Notes: generated by a model not told the origin, from the sequence alone. A stretch of 64,000 nucleotides of DNA from Cololabis saira (GCF_033807715.1 NC_084587.1:14673517-14737516); one strand, 5' to 3'. Shown: positions 10,721 through 22,960, counted from the stretch's first letter. Program-made: numbers and translations.

Positions 10721-12166
10721 GTCTATCACCGTAGGTTTCCTGGCTGCCTCCTCCCGTGGTCATGGGGGCTCCGTCCGAGGCTTCCCTCTGTTGCCTACTG
10801 GGAGGGGGGAGGGCCCTCCTCTGGTCCTCCATGTGGCTGCTGGTGGCCTGGGTTCGGGTTTCTTCCTTCTTTGTCTTCTCTAGGCTTCTGGTCTCTCGGG
10901 TGGCGTGGTTGTGCCCTCCTTCCTCCACTCTAGTTGCAGTTCAGGTAAAACCTTGTTTTCACTTTGCACACACACGGTTACACAGACATACACACCTGCT
11001 CATTCACCTACATACTCACTCCACAGTTTTGGGGGACAAATAATCGTAGTAGCCTAGTCTTGATTCAGTTTTAGAGACCTGAGATGGTCGCTGTTTGTGT
11101 CTCTGCCTGTTCCTGTTTGTTTTTCTTCTCTGTTTTTCTTCTCTCTTGCAGATTCCAAAGGCTTGTGTATCCTAGAGTATCTAAATGTAGATTTTGGGGG
11201 CGGGCGTTCTGCTATCAGGCACCATTACTATGGAACCAACTTCCAATCTGGGTTAAGGAGGCTGACACCACCTCCACCTTTAAAACTAAACTTAAAACCT
11301 TTCTGTTTAGTAAAGCCTATAGTTAGTGTTTAGTAAACCTCTAGCTGGTGTTGGTAAATCTCTAGGTAGTGTAAACTTTAGTGTGTTAGAGTCAGTAGTC
11401 ATAGTTGCAGCTATAGAACAAGACTATAATAGTTAGTCTCAAATATAGCTTCGCGGTAGATGTGCTGCTATAGGCCTATGCTGCAGGGGGGCACCGACAT
11501 GATCCGCTGGGCGGTGCCTTTCACCCTTCTTCTCCTTTCCTTTTCCCTGCCTCTCTTCTCCATTACCATTTTTATTTATTATAAATATCCCATAGCTATC
11601 ATTTTTGTCCATCGTTCCTGTAGTTTCTTGTGCCGGCCCCCCTTTTTTTCTCTTTTGTGCATGTTTGCAGGCTGGAGCCTCGGGAGCTGCGTTCTGGCCT
11701 GTGTTCCCGGCCCCCCCCCCCCATCCCCGGTCATCCCGTTGCTGCTTCCACCTGCCTACTGGATGTCTGCTGTTGCTGCTTCCGCCTGCCTGCCTGCACC
11801 CCCCAACCCCCCCCCCCCTCTGGTCATCCCGCTGCTGCTTCCACATGACTGCTGTGCTGCTGACGCCCCTGACTCCCCCAGTCTGGCCTTCGGCAGGAGG
11901 GTCCCCCCTTATGAGCCTGGTCCTGCTCAAAGTTTCTTCCCTCCTAAAGGGGAGTTTTTCCTTGCCACTGTTTGGATTAAGGTTTTGCTCCCACTATGGG
12001 AGTTTTTACCTGCCATTGTTTATATAATAATTGTTCGGGGGTTTATGTTTATGTTTATGTTTATGTTTATGTTCATGTTCTGGATCTCTGGAAAGCGTCT
12101 AGAGACAACATCTGTTGTATTAGACGCTATATAAATAAAATTGAATTGAATTGAATTGAATTGAAT
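10721..12166 (+). mobile_element. L2-like LINE 3' end
   Basis: The plus strand encodes the terminal ORF2 block (LLWNQLPIWVKEADTTSTFK then TKLKTFLFSKAYS, stop near 11326). A long 3' UTR follows with the characteristic AAAGGGGAGTTTTTCCTTGC block (11945-11966) and ends in tandem GAATT units at 12143-12166. The open frames over the C-rich UTR (11460-12134) are not genes. A related UTR in minus orientation is at 30700-31200. Confidence 0.7.
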
Positions 12167-12624
12167 TGTGTGCCCGTTGTGTGTTTCCCTGTGTTTCTCT
12201 CATTTCAGACTTGTCAGCGGATGTCATGACCAGGCTATATACAGGACGCAGATGCAGGGTATCAGAGTCTTTCAAATAGTAATTCCGGTTTAATCCCAAG
12301 GCAGAGAAAAAAGCAGGCTATGAAATATTATCTATAACGAGTTAATCAATACCAAAAATCAAAATCACTCCACATGGAGTAAACAAAAGGCTATGCAAAC
12401 ATTAACTAGAAAATTCAACTAAGATATAAAACTTACAACAAAAAATCTTGCACTTGGAGGAAAACGATAAGAACTATGACAATGACTGTGATCCAAAAAC
12501 TGTGAAGACGGCTGGGGTGAACGCACATGAACCAAGACGAACACACTGGCACAAGACAAGGGGAGACGCAGACTATTTGAACACATGAGGGAAATGAGGA
12601 GCAGGTGAACACAATCGGGAACAG
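12167..12624. other. Unassigned repeat-like sequence
   Basis: No open frame of note and no terminal repeats that I can define. The texture (TGTCATGACC, purine-rich blocks) resembles non-coding transposon sequence, but I cannot assign a family. Confidence 0.25.
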
Positions 12625-12945
12625 TGGCGGCTTGTCAATAGGGGGCGCTAGGGCGCCGCCCCCATTAACCGGGCCTTTTCTGTTTTAGCCCCTCGCTTAT
12701 GGAATAACCTGCCAGAGGAGATCAGAGTAGCTAACACATAGTCTTCTTTTAAGTCACTTTTAAAAACTCACTATTTTAGACTTGCGTTTAACTGATTGTA
12801 TTATTTGTCTGTTTTTATTATCTCTTAATTGTGTCTTAATATTGTACTAATTGGTTGTTTCCTGTTTTTAATTGCATGTAAAGCACTTTGTGACTTGTTT
12901 TTGAAAAGTGCTCTATAAATAAAGGTATTATTAAAATTACAGGGG
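12625..12945 (+). mobile_element. hAT-like terminus followed by an inserted LINE 3' end
   Basis: At 12625 CAGTGGCGGCTTGTCAATAG resembles a hAT end, but the partner end was not found. From about 12670 a plus-strand LINE 3' end follows: a remnant coding block (PLAYGI..., stops present), then GCACTTTGTGACTTG and GCTCTATAAATAAAGG with a short ATT tail. Confidence 0.5.
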
Positions 12946-14210
12946 GAAAAAAAAATAAAAATATAGACACAGTACACATAAATTACGTAATAAAAAGTAA
13001 TCACATCTGTGCACTCATAAAATGTGTCTGACTTTTAATTTTTCAAGCCTTCCCAACCCATACTGGGTTTATTCAGAGTTGTTTTTTGTGCAGACCAAAA
13101 TACATAGGTTTCAATGGTGAGGGGCGCCGGCCAAATGAGTTTGTATTGCATGTTCTTAAACTTTTCTTCCATGTGACTTCATGCTGGTCTCTAATTGGCT
13201 ACTCAAAGACTCTCCTCCGGGCGCAGCTCTCTGCGCCCATGGCCAATCAGCATGTTTTCTGTCATTCTTCATCCAATCTGATTGATTCATGAGCTGTCAA
13301 TCAAAGTCACACCCTGACAGTGTAGACGCGCGACTGCATCTGTCACTCACATACAAACAGAGTCACAGCCATAGACATGTATCCGTATCCACCCCATGGA
13401 GCTGCTGGGATACGTCAACGACGACGCCATATTGGATCTGGCAAGACTGCGCTGTAAACTAATATTAATAAATGGACTTATTTTCATAAAGCGCCTTTCT
13501 ACAAAGAAATTGACGTTTTACGTCTCATTTATTCATTCACACATGCACTAATATACTTGGGAAACAGTTACACACCAAATATAATATATTTAATTTTCTG
13601 AGATGGCAAAAATAAGAACTTTATTGATCCCACATAGGAGTAATTCATGTAATATCAGCTATAGAGAACAAGGTAGCGCCAGAAAACAATACCCCCCCTC
13701 ACAAAAATAAGAAAAATAGAGAAACATATTTTCTCATCAACAAAACAAATTTAAAATTTTTCAAATAACAAAATAACATATTTTTAAGCATTTTTCAGAC
13801 AATATCTGTCAATATCTCTATATAATAACTAAAAAAATCTGAAAGATGGTTCAAATATGTTATTTTGTTACTTGAAAAATTTAAAATATGTTTATGTAAA
13901 ATATGCTACATGTATATCACATACATGTATTACATATTACTACATATACAACATATACATATAAATATACAGTATATGTGTATGTATATGTTGTATATGT
14001 AGTAATATGTAATAAAAAATAACAAAAAAATGTATGTTCAAGTAGAGGTTATAGTTTGTAATCTCCACTCGCCAGTGCGGCCCCCCCAAAATGGCAATGA
14101 GACCAGTGACACATGAGGAAAGGCAAGTGACCTGAAACGAGAGGAGAGTTACTTCTTTCAAAATCAAACAGGAAAGGAAAGACAAAAAAGACCCAAGACA
14201 GCTGACAGCT
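12946..14210. other. Unassigned non-coding sequence with an AT-rich inverted repeat
   Basis: No gene is seen. An AT-rich inverted repeat lies at about 13928-13970 and 13975-14015 (GTATTACATATTACTACATA and its complement), able to form a long hairpin. The GGGGCGCCGG block near 13120 may be the far side of the hAT-like element starting at 12625. Confidence 0.35.
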
Positions 14211-14686
14211 TAGTTTTATTGGTTTTTTTGTTTTGTGTTTTCTGTGTTGATCTGTGTTTTATTGTGAAGCACTTTGTGATTTTTTATCTTGAAAGGTAAA
14301 AATGTACTTACTTATATGGTTGTAGTTATGACCAATGTGTTTTATGTGCCTCTTGGCCAGGTCATCAATAAGAAATAAGAAAAATAAGAAAGATAAGAAA
14401 TAAGAAAAAGTTCTCAATCAACCTACTTGGTTAAATAAAGGTTATTATTATCAGTATTTTTACTAATTTTGAGATAAAATACTTTACTCAACTCAACTCA
14501 ACTTCCTTTTATTGCCACACGGCTAGGCCGGTGGAATTAGTTTCACGGTGCAGGTGGTAGCTGCAACAATACACCACAGCAGTACAAAAGAACGTTTCCC
14601 AGAGGAAAAAGACAGAGTAATAACAACGCAGACAAAACTGGACAAGGACACTCATTTTACAGTCTAATGAAAACAACAATTACAAC
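14211..14686. mobile_element. Cluster of short LINE 3' tails
   Basis: Plus-strand tails appear at 14262-14320 (GAAGCACTTTGTGATTTTTT) and at 14345-14455 (CTCTTGGCCAGGTC ... GGTTAAATAAAGGTTATT). A minus-strand tail is at 14483-14680, whose complement ends GGCAATAAAAGGAAGTTGAG with tandem GAGTT. These are only the 3' ends of truncated LINE copies. Confidence 0.5.
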
Positions 14687-15716
14687 CAGGGCTGCACATA
14701 AGTGGGCCGCCAGAGCGCATGCGCCGTAAAAATCCACAGTGCGCTGTCAATCTTGTGCTGCGAAGAGCTTTTGCGTACCAACAGCTGGGGGTCATATTAT
14801 TGGTTGTGGCCAGACCAGAATACTAATATTAAAAAAATCTATTGGGAGACCTTTCCCCAGAACTGCAACTCAAAGTTGGTACTGGCCAATCACAGCGCGT
14901 CCTTACTCCCCCTCCATGCTCGTTGCGGCGGTGTGGGTTGGGGAGGAAGAGAGGTAAGGATCAGCTTTACTGAACAAATCCCGACACTTCTCGTCAAAAT
15001 GTCCAAGAAGCAAGCGCCATTAAGTAATTATTTTGGCGTTCCACCACCACCATCTACAAAGAGACGCCAAACTGAATCACTACCCGAATCGAACAGAAAA
15101 CGTGTGTTCGCCGAGAAGTGGCTGCATGATGTTACGCGGCGATGCGTACCGTACGTTCAGGCCCCGCGTATCCTACCCCGTAAGCTCTGCGTTGGTGCAA
15201 CGCGGAACCATAAATCAGCCAGTGTCCGTCACTGCATGCAGCAGTTTCCTGCAGCAGCAAGACGCTGCTCTCTGATTATGGCTCAAAGTTTATGAAAACC
15301 CCAAATAAAAAATAAATTAGAGAATATTTTATGAAATTCCATCATCAAAATTATAACAAATAAAGGTTCAACATATTTTGCTTTGCATGTAATAAGACTA
15401 GGTAATATATTAGTTTCACCTTTTAAGTTGAATTATTGAAATAGATTAACTTTTACACCATATTCTAGTTGAATTATTGAAATAAATTAACTTTTACACC
15501 ATATTCTAGTTGAATTATTGAAATAAATTAACTTTGTAAAGGACCATATTGAGCCATTCATCTTTATAAGTGAATAAATATCGTTTTGCCTATAACTTAT
15601 TCCTGCATCCCTCTTTTATCAATCCGGCGAGACGGGTCACAGCGTTTTTGGAGCCCCAAGTCACATATCCAGGGGCTCCTCTGAGCACCAGACCAAAATA
15701 ATTATGTGCAGCCCTG
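14687..15716 (+). mobile_element. hAT element with truncated transposase
   Basis: Terminal CAGGGCTGCACATAA and TTATGTGCAGCCCTG are inverted repeats. The 8-bp duplication ATTACAAC is perfect at 14679-14686 and 15717-15724. From ATG 14999 the plus strand encodes MSKKQAPLSNYFGVPPPPST, then TESLPESNRKRVFAEKWLHD. This is the kind of N-terminus that precedes a BED finger in ZNF862-like hAT transposases. The frame then runs into a Harbinger-type half MITE (about 15125-15222, ending CGCGGAACCATAAATCAGCC) and no catalytic domain remains. Confidence 0.82.
15425..15540 (+). repeat. 41-bp minisatellite, about 2.7 units
   Basis: The unit starting TTGAATTATTGAAATAGATT and ending near CACCATATTCTAG is repeated in tandem, with only one or two base changes between units. 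It sits inside the hAT element at 14687-15716. Confidence 0.85.
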
Positions 15717-15794
15717 ATTACAACATACAAGAAGATACTTGTTTTGGTTTATATTATAATGGATTAATATGTGTCTAAATTAAGTATTGTGCTG

Positions 15795-15894
15795 GTATCG
15801 GCTCCAGCAGACCCCTGTGACCTTGAAATGGATTAAGCGGGTATAGAAAAAGGATGGATGGATGGATGGATGGATGGATGGATGGATGGATGGA
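15795..15894 (+). mobile_element. Retroelement 3' end with (GGAT)n tail
   Basis: TGACCTTGAAATGGATTAAG, then a CGGGTATAGAAAAAGG block, leads into ten GGAT units (15852-15894). This is a 3' end common to a teleost retroelement group. A minus-strand counterpart without the array is at about 60795-60895. There is no coding sequence. Confidence 0.5.
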
Positions 15895-16029
15895 TCTATA
15901 AATGGATCAATGGATCTATGAATGGATCGATGGATGCATTTAAATGACAAAACCACTTAATTGGATATGAAGTTGTTGCTGATCAAAACAAAACCTGTGT
16001 CATCAGTGCAAGTGGCTAAATTCATTGTA

Positions 16030-17400
16030 TTAAAGCCATTCTATGTAGCAATACCACTTCTGACCACACGAGGGAGCATAAGATCATAAGACAGTTCATG
16101 TGTCAACCCCAAGTACCAACATCTGGTGTCTTCCAGTTTGGCTGCTTTTCGGCCAAAGCGGTTCCAGTGCTAGTTCGGTGCTAGTGCCAGACATAGCACC
16201 AGTTTTTTGCTTTTTGATTGCCGGCTGCGGGGAAATTACTGATTAAGTGCCAATAAAACTGGTGCTACCCTGACCCCAAAACCTTGCTGGGCAACATGCA
16301 AGAATGTCACAGCGGGGCTGTGATTATTCTAACCAACCAAAATTATGCAACCGTCATATTTAAGCAACCTCTGTGAGTTTAAAACAGATATCACCGGGAA
16401 ATTATGGATGCATTCTTACCGATTTAACCACGCAATCAATAATATGTCTATAGAAAAGGAAATATGTGATTCTGACTTGTCTTGAAACATAAATGGCATC
16501 GATGTTGGGGGCGAAAAGTTGCATGGAGTTGACTCCAAGCAAGATCTTTAGGGCCAAGATCAGCATCTGCACATACTGTACCAAAATTGGATTTCTATTA
16601 GTCACATTTGCGTTCCACTCATTCACAAAAGAAAAGTGATACTCCGGATTTGCGATAAAGGAACTGCTGCAGGGGTCAGTGTTTCCTTTGAACTCTGTTT
16701 TTCTTTTTATCAGCGTAACTCTCCATGTTCTCTCTCCGTATCTCCGTAACTCTATCAGTTGCAAAAATAGTCAACAGAGGGTGAAGGCAGGGGATGATCT
16801 ATCAAATAATTATTCAGAGATAAAGGTCTTAAGTAAGACAGTAATGCATAATGAAGTGTTAAAGCACAACAACGTCGTATTAATAAGGCTATAAAACAGC
16901 TGGAAACTAGATTTTGATGATTTTAGACTGACTATGTACACACAGTGACAACTGAAAAACCACCACGTGAAAGCCTAAAAAGTTTTTTGTAATATTGTGC
17001 AGTTTTTTTTTAATTGTATATTTCTATTTCATGTTTTTCTTTTTTTATATAAAGGTTTCGCACAAATCTAGGGGTACTGGAAACGCGACTATTCTGAGGG
17101 ATTTCTCACTCCTTTACGCTTTGGTGATGTAATAACGTACGTAGGGTCCTGGCCCTCCGGCCAGTGGAAAAGCAAACCGGTTCTTTGTACAACCTGTTTG
17201 GAACTGGCTCTCGTACCAGCTTTGTGGCAGCACCAGCACCAGCACCAGCAACAGCACCAGCACCGCCCTATTGGAGTCCAATGTGGAAGAAAGAAACAGT
17301 TGCAGTTCCTCGATTGACCAGTAGTGGCTGGCTCACTTCTGCTACTTAGCGTTTAGGACCATCTTAACTTCCGACCGTAGCTTCTGAGCTGGGAATAAAC
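16030..17400. other. Unassigned repeat region
   Basis: The block TAAAGCCATTCTATGTAGCA (about 16030-16110) recurs, diverged, at 39340-39400, so it is an interspersed repeat. A minus-strand frame at 16764-16402 (120 codons) has no recognised motif. Part of 16895-16950 resembles 56345-56390, and TCTAGGGGTACTGGAAACGC near 17070 resembles the end of the element at 55963-56600. A CAGCAC-rich run is at 17229-17266. Confidence 0.35.
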
Positions 17401-17404
17401 GTGT

Positions 17405-18250
17405 AACATATTTTTTTTTTAACTTTTTAACTTTTTATTTAAACATTTTAAACATTTTACAGAACATATCCTGACATATGACTTCACATCAAACAGAATA
17501 AGTGACTACAGAGCAGAGCAGAAATTAATCTGCCAAAAGCAAGGTAAATTAAAGAACCACATAATTGTAATATTAAAAATACTAACGGTAACAACGATAA
17601 GTAGAAGAGCAAATATCTATGAATAGTGGCTGAGCAGGATTTTATAAAGAGGAACTCCCAAAAGTTCTCCCTCACATCATCCCATCCATCAAACCCTCAG
17701 GTATCTTGAAATGCAAGTCCATCTCCGCAGGAAAGTGTCCATTGTGAGCTGTAAACTAGCTGTCATTCGCTCCATCGTGTACATCTTTCAGTCTCTGGGT
17801 CCATTGAGCTATAGTTGGTGGTTTTACTTCTCTCCAGTTCACTGTAATCATTTTTTTCGCCACCAATAAAAGAATCCTCAATATATATTGTTTGTCTACA
17901 TTATACACGTCTTTGGGTATGACTCCCAACAAGAACAACATTGGTTCTATCTAGTGTAACATCTATCGCCAGAATAGTATCGATTTCCTTTTTAATATTA
18001 GCCCAGAATCCTTGTAATACTGGACAGTCCCAGAAGATATGTGTGGTGTCTCCAATCTTTCCACATTTTCGCCAACATAGTTCTGCATTGGAGTTTTTCA
18101 CATATGAAGAAATGATAAGGGGAGTATTAAAAAATCAAATTTTAACCTTCCAGTCGAACTCTTTCCACAGCTGACTACTAATTCCCGTGTGACAGCCTGC
18201 CCATATGTCCATCCATGTAGAGTCTTCAATTTAAACATTCATTTCTAATT
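17405..18250 (-). mobile_element. L1-like LINE ORF2 C-terminus, frameshifted
   Basis: The minus strand encodes CWRKCGKIGDTTHIFWDCPV then QGFWANIKKEI (18101-17901), and in a second frame LLLVAKKMITVNWREVKPPT then IAQWTQRL (17941-17756). These are the Cys/His-containing C-terminal region and the final block of L1/Tx1-type ORF2, split by a frameshift. The 3' UTR is AT-rich. It is dead. Confidence 0.75.
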
Positions 18251-18520
18251 CCCATTTTTCTTTGACGTGTAACATATTTTAAACATAATTTATTTTTGAT
18301 GACGTTTATTGCAACAACAGACCACTGTAAAAGGCTAAAGATTCCCTTAATGATGATGGCAGTCATAATAAAAGAACGATAAATAAAAGAGCACTTCTAG
18401 AATTCAAGATTCAAGATTCAAGATTCTCTTTATTGTCATTGTAACAAGTGCAACGAAAGGTAGGGTACAGGCCTTCAGTACAACAAAAAACAGTGCAATA
18501 TTAACAATAAATATATAAAA

Positions 18521-18524
<4 letters not shown>

Positions 18525-18611
<87 letters not shown>
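18525..18611. repeat. (AT)n microsatellite
   Basis: About 43 AT units in the 3' UTR of the minus-strand LINE. The strand is self-complementary, so it can extrude a hairpin. Confidence 0.98.
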
Positions 18612-18614
<3 letters not shown>

Positions 18615-18794
18615 AATACAAAAACAATATACAGACTTACAGAATGTTTGAAGCATTTACGGCTCTGACAGCGGTTGGGAAAAAACTGTTTTTCAGTCTG
18701 TTTGTCCTGGATTTGATGGCCCTGTACCGTCTTCCTGACGGCAAGGGCTCAAACAGGTAGTGGCCTGGGTGGGATGAGTCCTTTATAATGTTGT

Positions 18795-19070
18795 AATCTC
18801 AAAAAGAGCAAAAGTGTGTCACCGGGTGCCAGTACAAAAAACATATAAAAAAATCTAAATCAAACAGCACTCACTTGAAGTACAAAACTTTAATATATGG
18901 TATAATCACTGCACAGCAGCAGAAAATCGGACGCGTTTCAGCTTACAGACGTCCTCAGCGATGAATGATTGAGTGGGTGTCTCCCATTTAATCAAATTTA
19001 AATTTTCTGCTGCAGTGATTATACCATATATTAAAGTTTTGTACTTCAAGTGAGTGCTGTCGGATTTTGA
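18795..19070 (-). mobile_element. Penelope-like fragment with inverted arms
   Basis: The 276-bp insert is flanked by TCCTTTATAATGTTGT (18779-18794) and TCCTTCATAATGTTGT (19071-19086). The minus strand contains CTGAGGACGTC followed by CTGAAACGCGTC, matching the motif seen in the Penelope-like fragment at 50640. Arms of about 45 bp at 18869-18912 and 19010-19054 are inverted copies. It has no coding sequence. Confidence 0.55.
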
Positions 19071-19200
19071 TCCTTCATAATGTTGTTGGCTCTCCTGAGG
19101 CAGTAAGAGCCGTGAAGGTCCACAAGTGTGGGTAGAGGGCACCCAATAACCTTCTCAGCCATTCTGGTGACCCTCTGGAGCTGTTTGCCACAATGATGAA

Positions 19201-19391
19201 CAAAATTTCCCTAAAGCCTGCAATCATTGTGTATTTTGCAGATGAGCGATGTGTTAAACAAGAGAAGATCTAACATCTACGTTAGTAAAAACCCTTCAGA
19301 GACCACTGAGCCCTCTGACCTCACCGGTGTCGGGCCAAACATAACTTCGGGTGCATCGTCAAGTTAGCAGTGATGAAGACTGAGCCAACAG
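19201..19391. other. Short unassigned spacer
   Basis: Nothing recognisable lies between the LINE and the hAT element. Confidence 0.3.
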
Positions 19392-20796
19392 CAGAGCCGG
19401 ATTAACGCAAAGGCAAACTAGGCATGTGCCTAGGGCCCGATTGACAGGAGAGGGGTCCAGACAGAGGGACAAAAAAAAAAAAATATATATTTTTTTTTTG
19501 TCTGCACACATATTAATGGTTGATACCATGCCGGTAAAAACCTAAGGCATATATATATATGTGCATTATTACTATATTTAGTATACATACATATATATAC
19601 GCATACATACGCACAGGGCCGCCGCAAGGGGTGTGCGAACCGTGCGACCGCACGGGGCCTCGCGGCCCAAGGGCCCTCGCGCTATGGCCCGTTTTTTTTT
19701 TTTTTTCCAAATTTTTATTTTTTTTAAATTTTTTTTCCTTTTTTCCCTTATAAATATCAACAGTCACATTCCATTACAGACCTAAATGTGTACTAGTCTG
19801 TGCATATCAATAAATATATGTGCAATGATGCGCGTGTCTGTTGTTCAATACAACTGCGTCAGACCAAGCGCAGACACAAGCTGCTCTGATCCTGACGGGT
19901 GGAGTTGGAACAAACTGTCACACAATGTCGAGAGAACGAGACAGAATCAGGAAATTTCCACCAGGGGATGAAAAAAGAAAACAACTAAAGAAAATGGAAG
20001 ATTTGAATGCCTCTCTGAAAGGCTCGGTTGATAAATTTGTTACAAAAATCACCAATCCGACCAGGTCTCAAGCAGCCGTGGGGCCCCGCGTCGAGGCAAG
20101 CCCAGATGATGATGATGCAGGGGAAGGTATCCAGTATTTTGCTAATTGGAGAGTTAAAATTGCGCATATAGACACCCGATCCGACCCGAAAAACCCAAAA
20201 ATTTTGCGAGGGCCCCCCCATCCATTTCGCACAGGCCCTCGCAAATCTCCCAGACGGCTCTGCATACGCATACACATACATACATATACACACACAGACA
20301 TACATACTACAGCACACTTTGTCTTACTGCAAATTTTATTGGTCTTTGTAGATTTGACTTCTTATTTAACTATTCAATTTAATCAACACATTTAATTAAG
20401 ATTTTCTGCAAAATGCAATACCTTAAAACATTGATCTTATTTTACTCTGTTTACATAGCAATGCTGACACCTATTGGTGATTTACTGGTACTAATACCTT
20501 AACAATGATACTCGCAATCGATAAGGATAATTTAATAGCATTTAATAGAGCGGTGTAATAACGTATAAATAATAAAAATCAAAAAAATAGTCTGATAGAC
20601 TGTTTAATATACAACACATGACTTATTTTGGAATACAAAGAACCTACTTGACTATGACTATGCTATGTAAAATGTGAATTAACTTTTATTAGTAACTTTG
20701 GTAAGTTTAAGATTTCAATTCATAAATAACATCGATGGAGGGGGGCCCAAAAATCACAGTCTGCCTAGTGTGGTCCATTTATTTAATCCGGTTCTG
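19392..20796. mobile_element. hAT element (CAGAGCCGGATTAA ends), outer of a nest
   Basis: The ends CAGAGCCGGATTAACGCAAA and TTTAATCCGGTTCTG are inverted repeats. The 8-bp duplication GCCAACAG is perfect (19384-19391 and 20797-20804). A deleted copy of the same family is at 31776-32133. The interior outside the nested element is AT-rich and non-coding. Confidence 0.88.
19614..20262 (+). mobile_element. hAT Tip100/ZMYM1-like element nested in another hAT
   Basis: The left end CAGGGCCGCCGCAAGGGG and the inverted right end CAGACGGCTCTG are flanked by a perfect duplication CATACGCA (19606-19613 and 20263-20270). From ATG 19925 the plus strand encodes MSRERDRIRKFPPGDEKRKQ, then KMEDLNASLKGSVDKFVTKI. 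This is the basic N-terminus of ZMYM1-like (Tip100) hAT transposases. The catalytic region is absent, so this is an internally deleted copy. Confidence 0.82.
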
Positions 20797-20816
20797 GCCA
20801 ACAGGGAGGATGTAAC

Positions 20817-21119
20817 TCATTTCCTGGTGTAATAACAGTCAAAATTCCTATCAACGGAGGCCACAGACCACACATGATCAATGGCCAAGCTGTGGAGTAA
20901 GTCAGAAGCTGTGGATCCCTGAGGCAGCACATCACACATTATTATTACATGACCTGACATGGACCCTCTCTCAACGGTGGTTACGCTTATTGTGACCGAA
21001 GACGTAGTCAGCCTCCCCATCTTCCCTTCACAATATTCATAGAAAAATCTGTGGTCTGGCGTAGAGATGCACCTTTCTGTCAATTCATTCAAACAAGCCT
21101 GTAAAGCCTGTATGTCCAA
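20817..21119 (-). other. Open frame of 100 codons, unassigned
   Basis: The minus-strand frame MDIQALQACLNELTERCIST onward has no motif I recognise and no splice or promoter support. It may be part of a transposon or chance. It is listed because it fills a stretch otherwise without annotation. Confidence 0.15.
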
Positions 21120-21475
21120 AGAGGCTGCCTGTATCTCCGACAGGCAGCCTCTGTGGACATTTTTAAAGCACAGCTGAAGACATACTTTTACACACTTGCT
21201 TTTAATTGATCTTTTAAATTATTTTAAAATACTGTCTGTATTTTGATTATTTTAATCAATCTTTTGGGTTATGTGTTGGTTATGTCCTCACTATGCTGCT
21301 TTACTGCTATTGTTTTTGCTTCCACTATGCTGCTTTGATTTTTGTTTTATGCCCTCTATTTCTATGTTATGTTTTATGCCTTAAATTTATTTTTATGTGA
21401 AGCACCTTGCGTTGCATTTTATGTATGAAAGGTGCTATACAAATAAAGTTTATTATTATTATTATTATTATTAAA
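21120..21475 (+). mobile_element. L2-like LINE 3' tail
   Basis: A short coding remnant (FKAQLKTYFYTLAFN) is followed by GTGAAGCACCTTGCGTTGCA, GGTGCTATACAAATAAAG and an ATT microsatellite, the usual L2-type 3' end. The 5' part is missing. Confidence 0.65.
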
Positions 21476-22790
21476 GCAGCCAAACTAACCAACTTTGAAA
21501 TGAATGTGTTATTGCTGTGTGTTGTTTTTATGTTTTTATTATCATTTCAACATTATTTAGCCCGCTTATTTTTATATTTGACACCACATGAATAGGTTTA
21601 CACTCATCATCAACTCCAAACTGCGATTATTTCAGATTATTTCAATTACAAGGAGCAAAATCGAAGCTGTTACAGGCAGAACCTCAGTTGGCATTTTTGC
21701 TCAGCTGTGCATCTTCAGGTGTTCCTGTTCCTGTAGGAACGCCATCCCTGGACACACAACCTTACAAGGCAATCTGCTCTGTCTTATGTGACCCACCCAG
21801 CCATCTGCAAAGGTCTCTCAACCTCGGGTCTGCAAGACATCACAAATCCGGTTTCTCGTGCATTCCTTAAACAGACTCTGCTGAAACATAGGCACAGCTC
21901 ATTTTTTGAGCTTCTTATCACGTTTAAGATGATGATTCGTGGATATATGACTTTATGGTAAGTCAGAAACGGATGTTTTATCATAACTTTCAGGTTATTA
22001 CTTAGATATACAACTGAAATTACATTCAGTAGGCGAATCAGACATGAAGTACTTGAATCCAGGACTTGGACTCAAGTCCAACTCGAGGTTTAATTTAAGA
22101 AAATGTGATTTGACTTGACTTATTCATGAACTGCAGTCAGACTCATTATTTTGTCATGTATGCCATAACCACTGTTAAACTCGGTAATAATATTGTGCAA
22201 GATTCCCTCACAGCTGGCGCCAAAGTGATGTGGAATCAAAACCCAGAGAGGTCAGTGAAATGAGAAAAAGCTTTATTGAACCTGTGTGAGCGAACCGGAT
22301 AATCTGGGAGAACAGTCCGATCACGAGGTGAATCATAAAATGACTGAGTTTACAGATTACATTGGTAGTCTTTGGTGGGTGCACGAGCCACGGAAAGAGC
22401 TATGATAATTTGTTTTTGTTTAGTTTAGAGCAGGAGCAGAGCGGTAGAGAAAGCTCTCTCTATGGTTGTGAGCAGGGGGCTTACCGGCCGATGAACTTCA
22501 GTTAAAACGCTCTCTCTCGCTGTATTTTTAAAGGCTGCTAACCTGCTTGCTACCATGCAGAGCTGCAGGTGTAGAGACTGCATTGATTTCAGGACGGGGC
22601 TAACTCTATAACATTAGCAGAAACAGCTTGTCAGCACCATCAAATTGCTGGACCTGGCTTTTCAGTTAAAGTCTTTGTTGTGCTCGCCCATATGCTCATG
22701 TGAACTCTGAACTTATAAAATGTATGAACACTTTGTGAATGTGTATATTCAACTTTGAAACTGCTCAGCTGAAAATCGGCTGTAATGTGC
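21476..22790. other. No gene recognised
   Basis: Short open frames only. CTTTATTGAACC near 22270 may mark a repeat boundary, but I could not define one. Confidence 0.3.
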
Positions 22791-22792
22791 CT

Positions 22793-22960
22793 CCAAAAAT
22801 GGCCGCCTGGCCATGAACTACAACCCCCAGCATGCCTTGCGTGGGGGGGGTGGCGCCTACAAGCGGCGCGCATCCAATCACAATGAGGCACAGATGACGT
22901 CACCGCAGCGCGCGTAGGATCAAAACGCCGCGCTGCTCCTCCATTCTGTCTCTTTTTCCT
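22793..22960 (+). promoter_or_regulatory. GC-rich promoter-like block
   Basis: Within 110 bp there are a YY1-like AAAATGGCCGCC (22795-22806), a near-consensus ZNF143/THAP11 site AACTACAACCCCCAGCATGC (22816-22835), a CCAAT box (22874-22878) and a palindromic CRE TGACGTCA (22895-22902). A pyrimidine run (TCTGTCTCTTTTTCCTTC, about 22947) lies where transcription could start. The order suits a plus-strand start near 22945. The CpG-rich sequence continues to 23670. It could be a housekeeping-type promoter or the promoter of a retroelement LTR. Confidence 0.5.

Larger units (their letters stand above)
18400..19200 (-). mobile_element. LINE 3' end (Rex1/CR1-like), interrupted
   Basis: Reading minus, 19195-18660 encodes VTRMAEKVIGCPLPTLVDLH, then KDSSHPGHYLFEPLPSGRRY and SRTNRLKNSFFPTAVRA. 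This is the conserved ORF2 end of a teleost non-LTR element I would place near Rex1/CR1. The tail is tandem TTGAATC units at 18403-18425. An (AT)n tract and a Penelope-like insert (18795-19070) interrupt it. Confidence 0.72.

Noticed and set aside
11460..12134. Plus-strand frame of 224 codons
   Set aside because: It covers the C-rich 3' UTR of an L2-like LINE and contains no protein motif.
16402..16764. Minus-strand frame of 120 codons as a gene
   Set aside because: No motif, no splice context, and the region shares blocks with other repeats in the window.
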